From assembly GCA_900404475.1 (NCBI GenBank), contig OUQQ01000101.1, forward strand, positions 1-44,729: DNA of 44,729 bases. Reading direction: 5' to 3'. This DNA is from Spongospora subterranea. Lineage: Eukaryota; Endomyxa; Phytomyxea; Plasmodiophorida; Plasmodiophoridae. Under the pieces are notes generated by a model. That model was not told the origin of the DNA and ran no database searches. It worked only from the letters and a program-made list of their open reading frames with translations. Of the stretch, positions 1-9,847 are shown piece by piece (the stretch's first letter is position 1; every line of letters starts with the position of its first letter). A program made the translations under genes and the position numbers.

Positions 1-910
1 AAGACTGTTACAAGAGTCCTAGTGCCAGTGATAGCAACTAATTGTTACAAGACTGTTACAAGAGTCCTACTACGACATCTATGCTTCCAACAGTGCAGTG
101 ACCACAGCGTCTACGATCGAAAAGCTATGTAGCGGTCGTTATTTGAACGTCTTTCAAAATCGTCGAACAAGTACCGAACAAGGCTCACAAAATTCTCCCA
201 TTATCGAGACTTATTAAGACTTATTTACAAAGTCACCATTAGCATGCTACCGCCGAAGTTGATCTTCTTGATGCAAAGGTCGTTTATTGTTCTCAGGAAA
301 ACATGAATCAACTGCTTCTGACGAATGACCAAACAGAGAACGGCACAATAAGTACTGTCATCATCACGCCGCTCAACAGCTTAATGGGTGCCTGGGTTCT
401 TGGATGCAAGTCGTCGCACATAATCTTCAGTTTTCTGAAAAAATCAGTCGTGAATCATCTCGTCCTGTGCCTTGAAATTTCCCTTGGTAGTTGGAGTTTT
501 CCAATGGCCATACGACCCCCAACTTCTCTCCTGACAAGGCATTCCGATTATACACCGAAAGGGATTCCTTGTGCCCACACAATATGATGACGAAAAAGCT
601 AAAGTCGACGCTGACCACTCCTACGTGTCACTGTTTTTTTTTTCGCTAACATGCCCACCTTAGCAACAATATACAGAATCCAAGTTTCAAAGACCATTAT
701 GCTGTAATTTGTGAAACAATCAAATTTATTGGTCATCAACATACCATCGGGCAACGTTTAGATTTTGAAGCTAAGTTGCATCCCGCAATGCAAACCGAAG
801 ACGTTCTTTTTGGGACCCCAAAGGCCTTTCTCCCATACTGCACCTTCGCAATTCGGCCTCGTGCCTATGCTCAACAGTTAGGGATGCTGGATAACGAAGG
901 TTAAACCTGA
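1..910. other. Intergenic left flank, no gene resolved
   Basis: No open frame here shows family resemblance or fits the short-intron exon style of the neighbouring genes. The first 70 bases hold a 20-base direct repeat (positions 1-20 and 50-69, beginning AAGACTGTTACAAG). A nine-base T run lies near 638. The stretch may contain the 3' untranslated region of the minus-strand SEC14-like gene that ends at 911. Confidence 0.4.
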
Positions 911-2282
911 TCATAACTCGCTATGTAAAAATGTTGTATCTGATCCGCCAAGAAAATCAGGAAGACAGTCTCGGTCGATAATCTTGAGGAGTTCGTCTTC
1001 GTTCCCGTTTCTCGTTATTGAAATCTAATGTCATTTCTCGGTATATCAGATGTGTTGTAGAGCCCGTCTACCTTTTCGCTGGTTCTGGGCTCAACCCATG
1101 GCTTGATGACTCTCCAGATGGCAGAGAAAAGAAATGGGGCATTGACCACAAACATTCTATTAAGAGCCTCAGGATAGTACTTTTGATCAATTTCAGCGCA
1201 ACTCTATAGAAAGTAAAAACGGGAGGAGACCATTTGTGGACAAGCAATACCTTGATGTACTGGTAAACATTTTTGCTAATATGTGATGAGTTAAGACCGT
1301 TTAAATCTACTATTGTAATTTGCTGGTCGATCAAACGACCGCATCGTGCTGATGCAGTGGGAAACCTACGAACGATCACCAAGCATGAATCGTCATCAAG
1401 ATACCATATTTACAATGTAGATCGTGAATATTCCATTAGTTGAACATGCAATTTGACAATTTGGTCTACGGTATCCACAACCGATACAAGTTTCTGAACA
1501 TCGATCAGACCGACACGCTCGATGTAAACTGGATAACCGTTTTTAGAGAATTTGTGAAATCCATGAGGATAGACTGCTTTCGCTCTGGATTAGTTTAGCA
1601 ATTTAGAAAATCACCCAAGAGAAAAAGTTCTTGAAGGCATAAAAAATTCCAGGATTATTTGTTATAATTAAGGTGCCAAGTAAATACTATAAAAATCAGG
1701 TCGAGCTGTGAAACCATGGTATTTAGTTAAGAAATCGGTTGTAACACACATTTCTTAATATGGTTAATGAATTGAGGGTTAATTTCGGAAAAATAGAAAT
1801 TGACAAATATATGCTATTGAAAACCCCAGGAACCAGCACTCGATCGACGTACTGTTCCATCCATGGAAATTTCCAGCAGATAGCGTGATCAGTTCCGAAG
1901 TCCATACGCCATTTCAGAGTTGCCTGAAGCATATTTATCGCTTTAGATATATCGCCACATCGCGCTCGTAAATATCGTAATCTAGACAAACACATTACAA
2001 CTTTCCCTATACCAAATACCAAGATGGCACTTACATAAATCGGTCATCAACGAGCGCATATCTAAGCAAAAGGGTGTTATTGTATTCTTTGATTAAATCA
2101 ATGAACGCGCTGTCAAGTCTAAATGCAACAATCTGTTCAACCTGAACCTCCCTTGCATCAGCATTGGTGATTCAAATTCGCCCAATGCCACTCGCCTCTT
2201 CTTGGGAAGCTGGGCTCTCGCTATCGTCATTCGGGCTCGGTGAAGCAGTTGTTGGATCCCATAACTTGATTGTGGATTCCAT
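911..2282 (-). CDS. SEC14-like CRAL-TRIO phosphatidylinositol transfer protein
   Basis: SEC14-family proteins move phosphatidylinositol or phosphatidylcholine between membranes in the cytosol. Read on the minus strand, the exons are about 2282-2193, 2151-2035 and 1981 to about 1850, then 1573-1414, 1365-1251, 1203-1072 and 1024-911. The introns placed are 41-53 nt. The CRAL-TRIO N-terminal helix shows as ILRYLRARCGDISKAINML. The lipid-binding domain begins YPHGFHKFSKNGYPVYIERV, continues ITIVDLNGLN and IDQKYYPEALNRMFVVNAPF, and ends with an acidic ELLKIIDRDCLPDFLGG segment. These follow the order of the yeast Sec14 domain. The piece joining about 1850 to 1573 is not resolved and probably holds one more short exon. 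The first ATG (2282) gives a Ser/Asp-rich leader. The family call is strong; the subfamily is not assigned. Confidence 0.85.
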
Positions 2283-3347
2283 CGAAATGTGTATTGTGAA
2301 GTTACCGGTCTAAACGATTCACATTAAGGGGCCACGCCAAAAACCCTCATTTTGCACGCGACAGTATTCAGAGTTAAATACTGTTTCGGTTTATGTGGAG
2401 CTGTCAAACTCAAAATGTACTTCCTCTGGCTTCTCGAACGCGCACGGCTTTCTTTTTGAACTACCAGTCGGAAGTGGACGCACACGCTGATGATGGAAGT
2501 TGCTGACAGGTACGACTTAGTTAGTTCAAATAGTCCAAATTTGTGCGACTTATGTCTGCTGTTCTATTACTAGTATTAACGTCATGTAAAATGAATCTAC
2601 ACAGTCAGTAGTGATAGAACGGCAGCATGGTTGGACCTGACACAAACCTGGACACACTACAGGATTCCCACGCTTGTTTTGTGCACTTGTATGCTAGCCG
2701 ACTATATAGCGGCATGCAGGCTCACCAGGGCCCTTGGTCCCAACAAGTCGAAATTATTGAGGTTTGTGCTACATAGAACAGGGATATTGGCGACTTTGTG
2801 ATGACTGCATCCAGTTAGGCGCTGCTCGGATAGCGTTAATCAAACTTTACGTACAGCAGGCACTTTGCAGAGCTCTTCGGAAACGAAAATCAACAGAAGA
2901 ATTCTACAGATGGATGAAGGGGCATAACGCTCATAAAGACCCAATTGAAATTCGTGTTAAAATACCTGACGGAGCATTTTTGAAAAAAATTGGTTTCAAC
3001 GTTTATTTTGTCGATTCAACATTTTTTATAGGTTTGCGTTGTATGATTTGGTGTTTATTTGACTCAATAGTAGTATAAAGTCATACTATGATTTCTTGAT
3101 ATGCATACGAATTATTGATCAAGACAGGTCAATTCATCGTCTTCAAGGTAATCGGAAATTCTAAACCATATAATAATACAATTGTGCTGTGTGCAATGCG
3201 GTGGGTGGACGCACTTTATATCCAGTTACTTTTAGACTGTGCTGAAATCATTCCTCTTCAGTACGTAATGGGGTGTTGATGTGGTATTTCTTTCAAAGGA
3301 AGGACGCAGCAGAATCCTACGTCGGTGTTCTCTTCTAGGTTATAGCC
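2283..3347. other. Intergenic, one weak plus-strand ORF
   Basis: The only sizeable open frame is 2764-3078 on the plus strand (104 codons). It is basic in its middle part and matches no family I know. It has no ATG at its start, so it could be an exon, a remnant or chance. The promoter of the divergent SEC14-like and F-BAR-like genes must lie in this stretch, but I see no defined motif. Confidence 0.25.
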
Positions 3348-4871
3348 ATGGACGATGGCGATTATGAAGGAAGTGTGGTCGAGTTAATGGTGTCGCCAAT
3401 GGAAATGATCCGGCAAACCGAAGCAAATGCGAGAAACTCGGTAGAATTCGGCCTCTACACTTGTAAACGATTAGAGGGATTCGCTAAGCAGATTGCATCA
3501 GCATTCTCGAGCTTTTCGAGCCATCTTTATACAATTTGCGCAGAAGAACGCACCAGAACGAACAAGATCGCGCGCGATGCTGCTGTTGGGGCGACTGAAC
3601 TTTGGGCCGTTTTGCAATCATTAACGATCAAAATCGCTGAATCCGAAGCTTCATCAGCAGCCGGTTTACTAGCAGACTTTGTTCAACCGCTAGAAGAAAT
3701 GCAGATCAGGTTGCTGGAACAGAAAAAAAGTCTAGATTCTTTGAAAAAAGATGCAATTGATGTCACTTCAATGGAAGTAATTGTTCGCAAAGAGAAGCGG
3801 CTTTGTTTGAAGGGGTTCAAATCGCTACAGGTACTGCACAAATCTTAAAATTTGAGGCTAGATTTTGACTTCGCTTTGCAGAATTCGGTGAAAGGGTTAT
3901 CCACTGGTTCAGAAAACACATCTCGTGGAGTTTTTTCAAGAATGGCAAAGAGCCGTCTCGAGCGAGGAATCAATAAGAAAATCGTTGAAGTCCAAGAATT
4001 GTTCAAAAAATATGAACACACTATCAACACGTTCAACGATCAGCTAAAAGAATACGAAACGAAAATTCAAATCCCCGTTTTGTTAGAGCTAAATCAATTG
4101 GAAGACAAACGCATGCAGTTACTCAACCAATGCGCCAAACAATTACGATCGTATCTATGCAATATTATGGACTCGGATAATGCCACATCCCTCCTGGTGG
4201 ACAATGTTGTAAATTCGTTGGAACGCGGCCAAGCTAATGCTCAACGTAATGTTTTCGGTACAAAACACAAACTCTGCTTTTCTTATGACCTTCCATGCCG
4301 TCCACAAGCGTTCGATGAGCATTCATGGCCTGGATGCTCATATCAGTTTTGGAACTCGGCATGTCAAACATCAAAAACAAAGTCTGACGAAAACCGCTGC
4401 AATTCGTTTAGCAGGACTGTTCTTTCTGAAGGAATGGAATCCGATGAATCCTTGGAGCACGTGCATGAAACCCTAACAACTGATGACAACGACTTTGAGC
4501 CTGCACCAAAACTAAGTACATTCGAATTCATTCACCCTAAAATCGCTTCTACATCCAATTCCGAAGGTGATTTGAGATTTGTATCAAATTCATCGAAAGC
4601 GCTTCCTTTTACAACGGGAAATGTTTCTTCCAGTGGACGCATACCTTCCGATACGTTCAACCAGAAGTTGCAATTGCTGGAAACAGTATTAAGCAAACCT
4701 GGACAGCGCCGGCCTAGTGCATTGATGCAACCAATATCTGGGATACCCGTAATCAAAAAGCAGGAATTGCCAACTGAATCAAGTTCTGACCTTTCCCATG
4801 CGACGTTGACGCGTCCAGCTGTGGCTAAATATAGGCGAAGACGCCAAGGAGATGCAGCAACAATCGGATAG
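3348..4871 (+). CDS. F-BAR-like membrane-curving protein
   Basis: Two exons, 3348-3830 and 3882-4871, are joined across a 51-nt intron (CAG|GTACTG...TTTGCAG|AAT). The product is about 490 residues. Residues 1 to about 300 are predicted almost wholly helical and amphipathic. The pattern fits an F-BAR (FCH) domain: an early helix with EFGLYTCKRLEGFAKQIASA and a late helix with LLELNQLEDKRMQLLNQC. F-BAR dimers bind and bend membranes at endocytic sites or the division site. The remaining C-terminus is Ser/Thr/Asp-rich, low in complexity, and ends in a basic RRRRQ patch. No SH3 domain is visible. The first ATG after in-frame stops gives the start. A different helical-bundle protein is possible, since the call rests on pattern rather than a diagnostic motif. 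Confidence 0.6.
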
Positions 4872-5073
4872 GTCGGCTATACTTTTTAAATAAGCTACTA
4901 CCCATACTGCTTCTCTCGACTTTTCGCGAGAAAGATCATTAATTTGTACAAATTTTCCGAACCCTATTCCAATCATATTTACGGGGTCAACCCGCTCTAG
5001 GTTGAATTGAAAGAACTTGTAATAAATAACAAACCATAAAATTCAAAGATGCAATATTGTGTATAATGAAATA

Positions 5074-6228
5074 TCAACTAGCTTCTGCCATGGGTTCGCT
5101 CACAGTCTTTACTTTCTTTTCGGAGGCTGACTGCTCAGAACTTCTGGAGCGCTTGTTGTTGCCAGAACGGCCGCGCTGGCCGCGGCCAAGCGCTGCACGT
5201 TGCGCTATCTCGGTATTGACTCGCGTCCAGTAAGCAGTTTGCTCTTCATCATCGAGGATTCGGGCAGACAGGACGTTGTCACCGAATTTGACTTCGCCTT
5301 CGGCAACCTTAGCCGTTACATTGGTGGCAATTTCGGCACTGGCAAAACGAATCGTTGCAAATTCGGCAGCGCCGAAAAAATCGATGTATTTCACTTGGCC
5401 AATCTCTGAAAACAATGAGTGCAGGTCCGGTTTGGTGGCGCCTTCCAGATTTCCGGTAATGCGAACCAATCGTCCGGCCTCATGCACAGCCTCTTCAGTC
5501 TGAGTTGTGGGGGCAGCTTTAGCCCCCTTTTTATCAGCCTTACGAAGCACGGTGGTCCATTCTTTCCAGTCAGCGAATTTCAAAGCGTACATCGGCTTGC
5601 TCTTCTTCTCACCGTCTTCGGCAGGTGTTTCTGCTTCGGCAGGTTTATCCGCTTCGGCCTGACCTTCGATAACGCTGGGAGAAGCATCCGCTTCTTCTGA
5701 AGCCACTCCATCAGCTTTCTCCTGTGTGGCAGGCTTTCTAGGAATAGCGGCCACCAGCTTCTCAACAGCTTCTGGAGTTGTGAACTCAGCGAAAGCAAAA
5801 CCGCGGTGACGCCTCTCAGTGGTGTCCTTGGGCTTCGGGATGTTAACGAGGTTCACTTGCCCGAATTCCGAAAGGAATTCAGTTAAGGATTCGATGGTGG
5901 CATCCTCAGGAATTCTGTTCAAATAAGCTGTGCATGCCTTCACCTCGTCACCGGCAACCGCTGATGAATCAAATGGATTGACACGCAAAACCGAAGCCTT
6001 GTCTTCACTCAATTTCAACGACTTTGATTTGGAAATGGCCTCAGCGACGACGTTGGCATCAGTGGTGATCGCCTTTAATCGGTTGAACGTCAGTAGAACC
6101 TCGATTGGGACTGACCCATCGGGGCTGTCCTTCAACTTCTGCGACAGGAATTTGTCCCGGCGAAGATTAGAATCGCTGAAATAGAACTCGAGCTGGCGGG
6201 AGATTTGAGCACCTGTCGAAGCAGTCAT
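5074..6228 (-). CDS. La autoantigen-type RNA chaperone
   Basis: La binds the 3' oligo-U tails of new RNA polymerase III transcripts, protecting and folding tRNA and other small RNA precursors in the nucleus. The gene is a single exon of 384 codons. The La motif is at residues 1-90, with the signature RQLEFYFSDSNLRRDKFL. RRM1 follows at about 100-175, with RNP-like TAYLNRIPEDA and RGFAFAEFTT. An Ala/Glu-rich linker leads to a second RRM at about 260-345 (RLVRITGNLE, AEFATIRFAS). The C-terminal tail has basic RSGNNKRSRSS and EKKVKT patches, a likely nuclear localisation and retention signal. The start chosen is the first ATG (6228), directly before the La motif. The length is close to human La (408) and yeast Lhp1 (275). 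The lack of introns stands out among its neighbours. Confidence 0.95.
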   Translation of the reverse strand: MTASTGAQISRQLEFYFSDSNLRRDKFLSQKLKDSPDGSVPIEVLLTFNRLKAITTDANVVAEAISKSKSLKLSEDKASVLRVNPFDSSAVAGDEVKACTAYLNRIPEDATIESLTEFLSEFGQVNLVNIPKPKDTTERRHRGFAFAEFTTPEAVEKLVAAIPRKPATQEKADGVASEEADASPSVIEGQAEADKPAEAETPAEDGEKKSKPMYALKFADWKEWTTVLRKADKKGAKAAPTTQTEEAVHEAGRLVRITGNLEGATKPDLHSLFSEIGQVKYIDFFGAAEFATIRFASAEIATNVTAKVAEGEVKFGDNVLSARILDDEEQTAYWTRVNTEIAQRAALGRGQRGRSGNNKRSRSSEQSASEKKVKTVSEPMAEAS

Positions 6229-6719
6229 GATGTTTATGATATGAATCACCGATCGATCGGTTCTCGTCTAATCTGGCGGACTTCGGACTTTCGGAATAAA
6301 CACTGCGCTACTGGCTGAACTGCCCGGGTAAAGTAAACTGCGCAACTGGCTACAGGGAAAAGACGTCAGGAACAAAAAAAAAACTCTACTTGACATTCCT
6401 TCAGAGCAGAATAATTTGCCAAAGTCATGGACGGAATAACTGTTGACATCCAATGCCTTCCACCAGTTGACATTGTTTTATGGCTAAGCTCTAATTGGAA
6501 TTTTCTGCTGTTGTTTTGATGGTTGTGGTTTTGTAATGCGAAGACAATTCCCTGAATCTGCATAATGTACAAGACAACAAAAAAATTGCAAAATAATTCA
6601 ACACCTTCGCTGTGAACCGTAAGCTAGGTTGGCATTGTAGTGAGACAATGCAAGATTTTAAGAGAAGTCGATCGTCAGTACGGTCGAGCTAGTTGGCCAC
6701 CCTTTTTTGGTCACTATTC

Positions 6720-7672
6720 ATGGTGTGCATATCGTCTGGAAAGTTCAAAGGGTCGTCGCAAGGTGAGCACTGGGGAAAATCTGTCTCGATCGTCCACAGT
6801 TGATTGGATCGATTTCAGCAGCAGTATGCGCCTTGAAGGCACTGCAGTCGCGGTTAGAACAACTAGAGTTAGAAAGAGAACGTGCATTTGAGGAATCGAG
6901 CGAATCGCAATGCCAGATCAATAAGGAAGTCGAAAACCTGCGCCATGAATATGAAAGAAAAATAGAGAATGAACGCGAAAACAACAAGCGTTTGCAAGCA
7001 GAAGTCAAAGCTGCGAAAGATGCATGTGATAAACAGAAAGCGCAAGTGGAAATGGATCAGGACGTGTTTCAGAAACTGCGGGAACAGTTAGATGCAGCGT
7101 CTGAAGAATCAGCCAAACTTTCCTCGGAACTGGCACTCGCCAATGAATCCCTCAAGACACGGGAATTCCGACGAATGGCAGTAAAATCGCTAACGAAAAA
7201 AGCAGGCAAGAACGTACGGCGACGACCCACATTAGTAGAGAAATTTCGTCAGACTTATGGGGGGGAGGCCGTTCCTTTTATTTTACCGAAGAGCAGTCAC
7301 GCATCGCATTCGTTGACGGCGAATGTGCAGACAACGCTTCGTTCCAGCGTGCCGACCGACAATGCGGAAGATGGAATCAGGTCGCTGCGAGCACATATCT
7401 CAAGCCTAACGTCAACGTCGACAAAACTGTTGACTGCTTTGGGGAAAAAGCCAAGTGTAAAAGCGTATCAGAAAATCCTGAATCTGTTGACGTTGATTGA
7501 TGCAGCCACCTCTCAATTGAACAATCTAGTTAGGGAGAAGAGGAAAATAGGGCTGAAGACCTCGAAAAGGGCATGCTCACCGAATTCGCAACGGGCGTAT
7601 GATCGAAAATTAAGAATGCTGACTTTCCTCAGAGACTACAAAAAGGATTTATTCTGCAGCGGAGAAAGCTGA
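6720..7672 (+). CDS. Cep57-like centrosomal coiled-coil protein
   Basis: Exons are 6720-6762 and 6819-7672, with a 56-nt intron (CAAG|GTGAGC...TTTCAG|CAG). The spliced product is 298 residues. Right after a short leader it carries AVCALKALQSRLEQLELERE, closely resembling the start of the Cep57 centrosome-localisation domain (typically a VxALKxLQxKIxxLELERxxAE pattern). A long charged coiled coil follows to about residue 130, then a basic KKAGKNVRRR region and a second predicted helical segment. Cep57 family members organise pericentriolar material and bind microtubules. The presence of such a gene implies an organism with centrioles or a related spindle pole. The start is the only ATG giving an open, in-phase first exon. 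The C-terminal microtubule-binding part is not clearly recognisable. Confidence 0.65.
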
Positions 7673-9847
7673 TGAAATGTCATGACGACAAAATACAGTA
7701 CTCCCGTTAGCGAGGCAACTTAAATCGCCTTGAGTTTTAGTAATAAACTCCATAAAATGGTCAAGTTGTCAATCTTTTGTTGGTTCGAGTAACACTTGAG
7801 CGAATTCTGTCTTCAAATCCTCGGCTTTGTGTTGTTAACCATCGCGTCGTATGCCAAAAATGGGCATGATGACTGATAGGTCCAAGACGATGTGTGAAAG
7901 CTTTCTTTGCGTCAATCGGTGTCGATATCTTGACGAGAACATCGAAAGATGGCACCACCCCATTTGATCAGCGACTTTTCATGCTTTTTCCCGTTCTCGC
8001 ATCCAGAATATTGGTATGTGATGAGAAGATCAGGTGAGTTTCGGTTCTGCGCTTTGAAAGGCATTACACAACTGATAAGTAGTGCCGAGTTTTGAAGAGA
8101 GAATTTACAAAACAGACGATACAGATTTCAAACGCGGTTCTTTATTGCCGGCTACCGATTTTCGGGTTGAAAATGGCGAGCGTTGGCGACTTGGCAATTG
8201 TTCTCGTACCTCTGTTGACGTGACATCCTAGAGCACTATCTCATGTTGCACTGTGACTTCAATCACAGGTTGTTGCAGGTGCAGCCCAGCCGATAAACAA
8301 TTGCTGTATGTATTCTGTAACATATATATCATGCAGTCATAATACTTAATCTCCATTATCACTGTCGTTTTACTTGATTTGATATAATTGCTGGATTTTT
8401 TCAAGGCAAGCGAGTCCAGTGGACGTTGTCAGATAGGCTTGCTAGGACCATCTCCAGCATTGTAGGCGGTCAAAATATGAACGATGACAGAAAGCAACAC
8501 CATCCCCAAATACCAACCCGATCGCCAACAACACTGCCGTATTGTGATTCTTGTTTGGGTCGGTAATTGATCAAGTGGTGAACTAAACTCCCGTTAATAT
8601 TTAACATTCAGGCATTACGTATTTCCACCATTCATATTTGAGTAAAGGGGCGCCACCTCGGTGTTTCGGCATTCGTCGTATCGTTTCCGTACCAGCAGAA
8701 AATTTGGATTCATTTCGGTCAGATTATAACAATGGGGTGGGAACAGAAAAAATCAGCAGATAACAATACAATGCTAATTCAATTTAGTCAGGTATCATCC
8801 CGTGGCGACATCCTTGACGAGGTAGGGATTTAGTATGTCTGTCCCGACATTTGTTGATATTTGCAGATGTGGTGCCTAGGTCTGAGTCGAAAGGCGAAAA
8901 CATCTCAAGGAACTACGAACGTCCCCCAATGTGGTCCTGGCTTGCGTCTGCTTTTCATACGCCATAAGCGCATGAGTGAGATAAATTCGCAACGCCGCCC
9001 ACAGGCTAAGCCGATTGCAATGCCAAAAGACCCTGAGATAAAGCCATTTAGACTCATTCAGAGTCCGCAAACTGTGAAGAGTGAGCCACATCAACAAAGC
9101 CTTTCCAGAGGTATCGACCGTGTTTGTCGCCACCTCAATGCGCAAAGCGCATTTATAACAAAATTCATTACGACTTCAGCATGGATGACGACTGAAAAAG
9201 AATTTTGGGTATAGTCGATCGCCACCGAATCATTGCCCTTAAACATGTTGGTTCCAGGAGTTATGCTTAAGAAAAACTTTTCTGATGCCCAACAAAATGA
9301 AGGAGAGCATGATACGATACGGAAAGTCATTGTCGTTGTGGTTTAATGATCCCTCGGTTGGGAAAGGGTAGTCATCATAAGATCCAATTACCGCAAAATA
9401 CACTAACAAATACCGTGTTGGCACCACGGAATCCCCTTTTACCGTAACTGTCCCAGACTTTTAGCGTGAACCCATGTACTATTCAGTGTGTGTACTGTAC
9501 CTATTGAGTAACCCTGACTGGGGGCCCATCCCAATTGGTTCGCAGCTGTCCGTTATTATTGTCGACTGGGATTTTCTGGGTCATAATGGAATCGAGATAG
9601 GGCAATTGGTGATCCCGTGTATTACATGTCGGAATTACTTTGGCGACTGAATCCTTTTGCCGCGGCCAAACCTCCTCAGGATGGCCAGACGTATTACCGT
9701 GGTCGGTTGGTACGTTCGGCATCGACTTGCAGCTTTGAGAAACCGTCAACCTGAATTTGTTTTGCCCATAAACAGACGAAAGTCTTACGGCTATCTATTC
9801 GTGATCTCCCGAGTTTTTCGGATCACAAACCTTCTACGACTCAGTCA
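7673..9847. other. Unresolved region, exon-like pieces on the minus strand
   Basis: Several minus-strand stretches look coding but could not be joined into one frame. At 9749-9501 a frame ends with GQLRTNWDGPPVRVTQ. Near 9475-9415 lies FTLKVWDSYGKRGFRGANT. At 9427-9277 a hydrophobic segment contains YLLVYFAVIGSYDDYPF. About 9035-8905 contains SFGIAIGLACGRR. Near 8660-8585 lies LLKYEWWKY. At 7958-7761 is another frame. Hydrophobic pieces suggest one or two membrane-protein genes with short exons. I cannot name a family. RNA evidence or a spliced protein alignment would be needed to define it. Confidence 0.25.

Noticed and set aside
303..618. Overlapping ORFs on both strands at 303-618
   Set aside because: They show no family resemblance or exon partners and are of the length expected by chance.
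2165..2180. In-frame TGA near the start of the SEC14-like gene as a sign of recoding or a pseudogene
   Set aside because: A 41-nt intron covering the TGA keeps the frame open, and the rest of the gene is intact.
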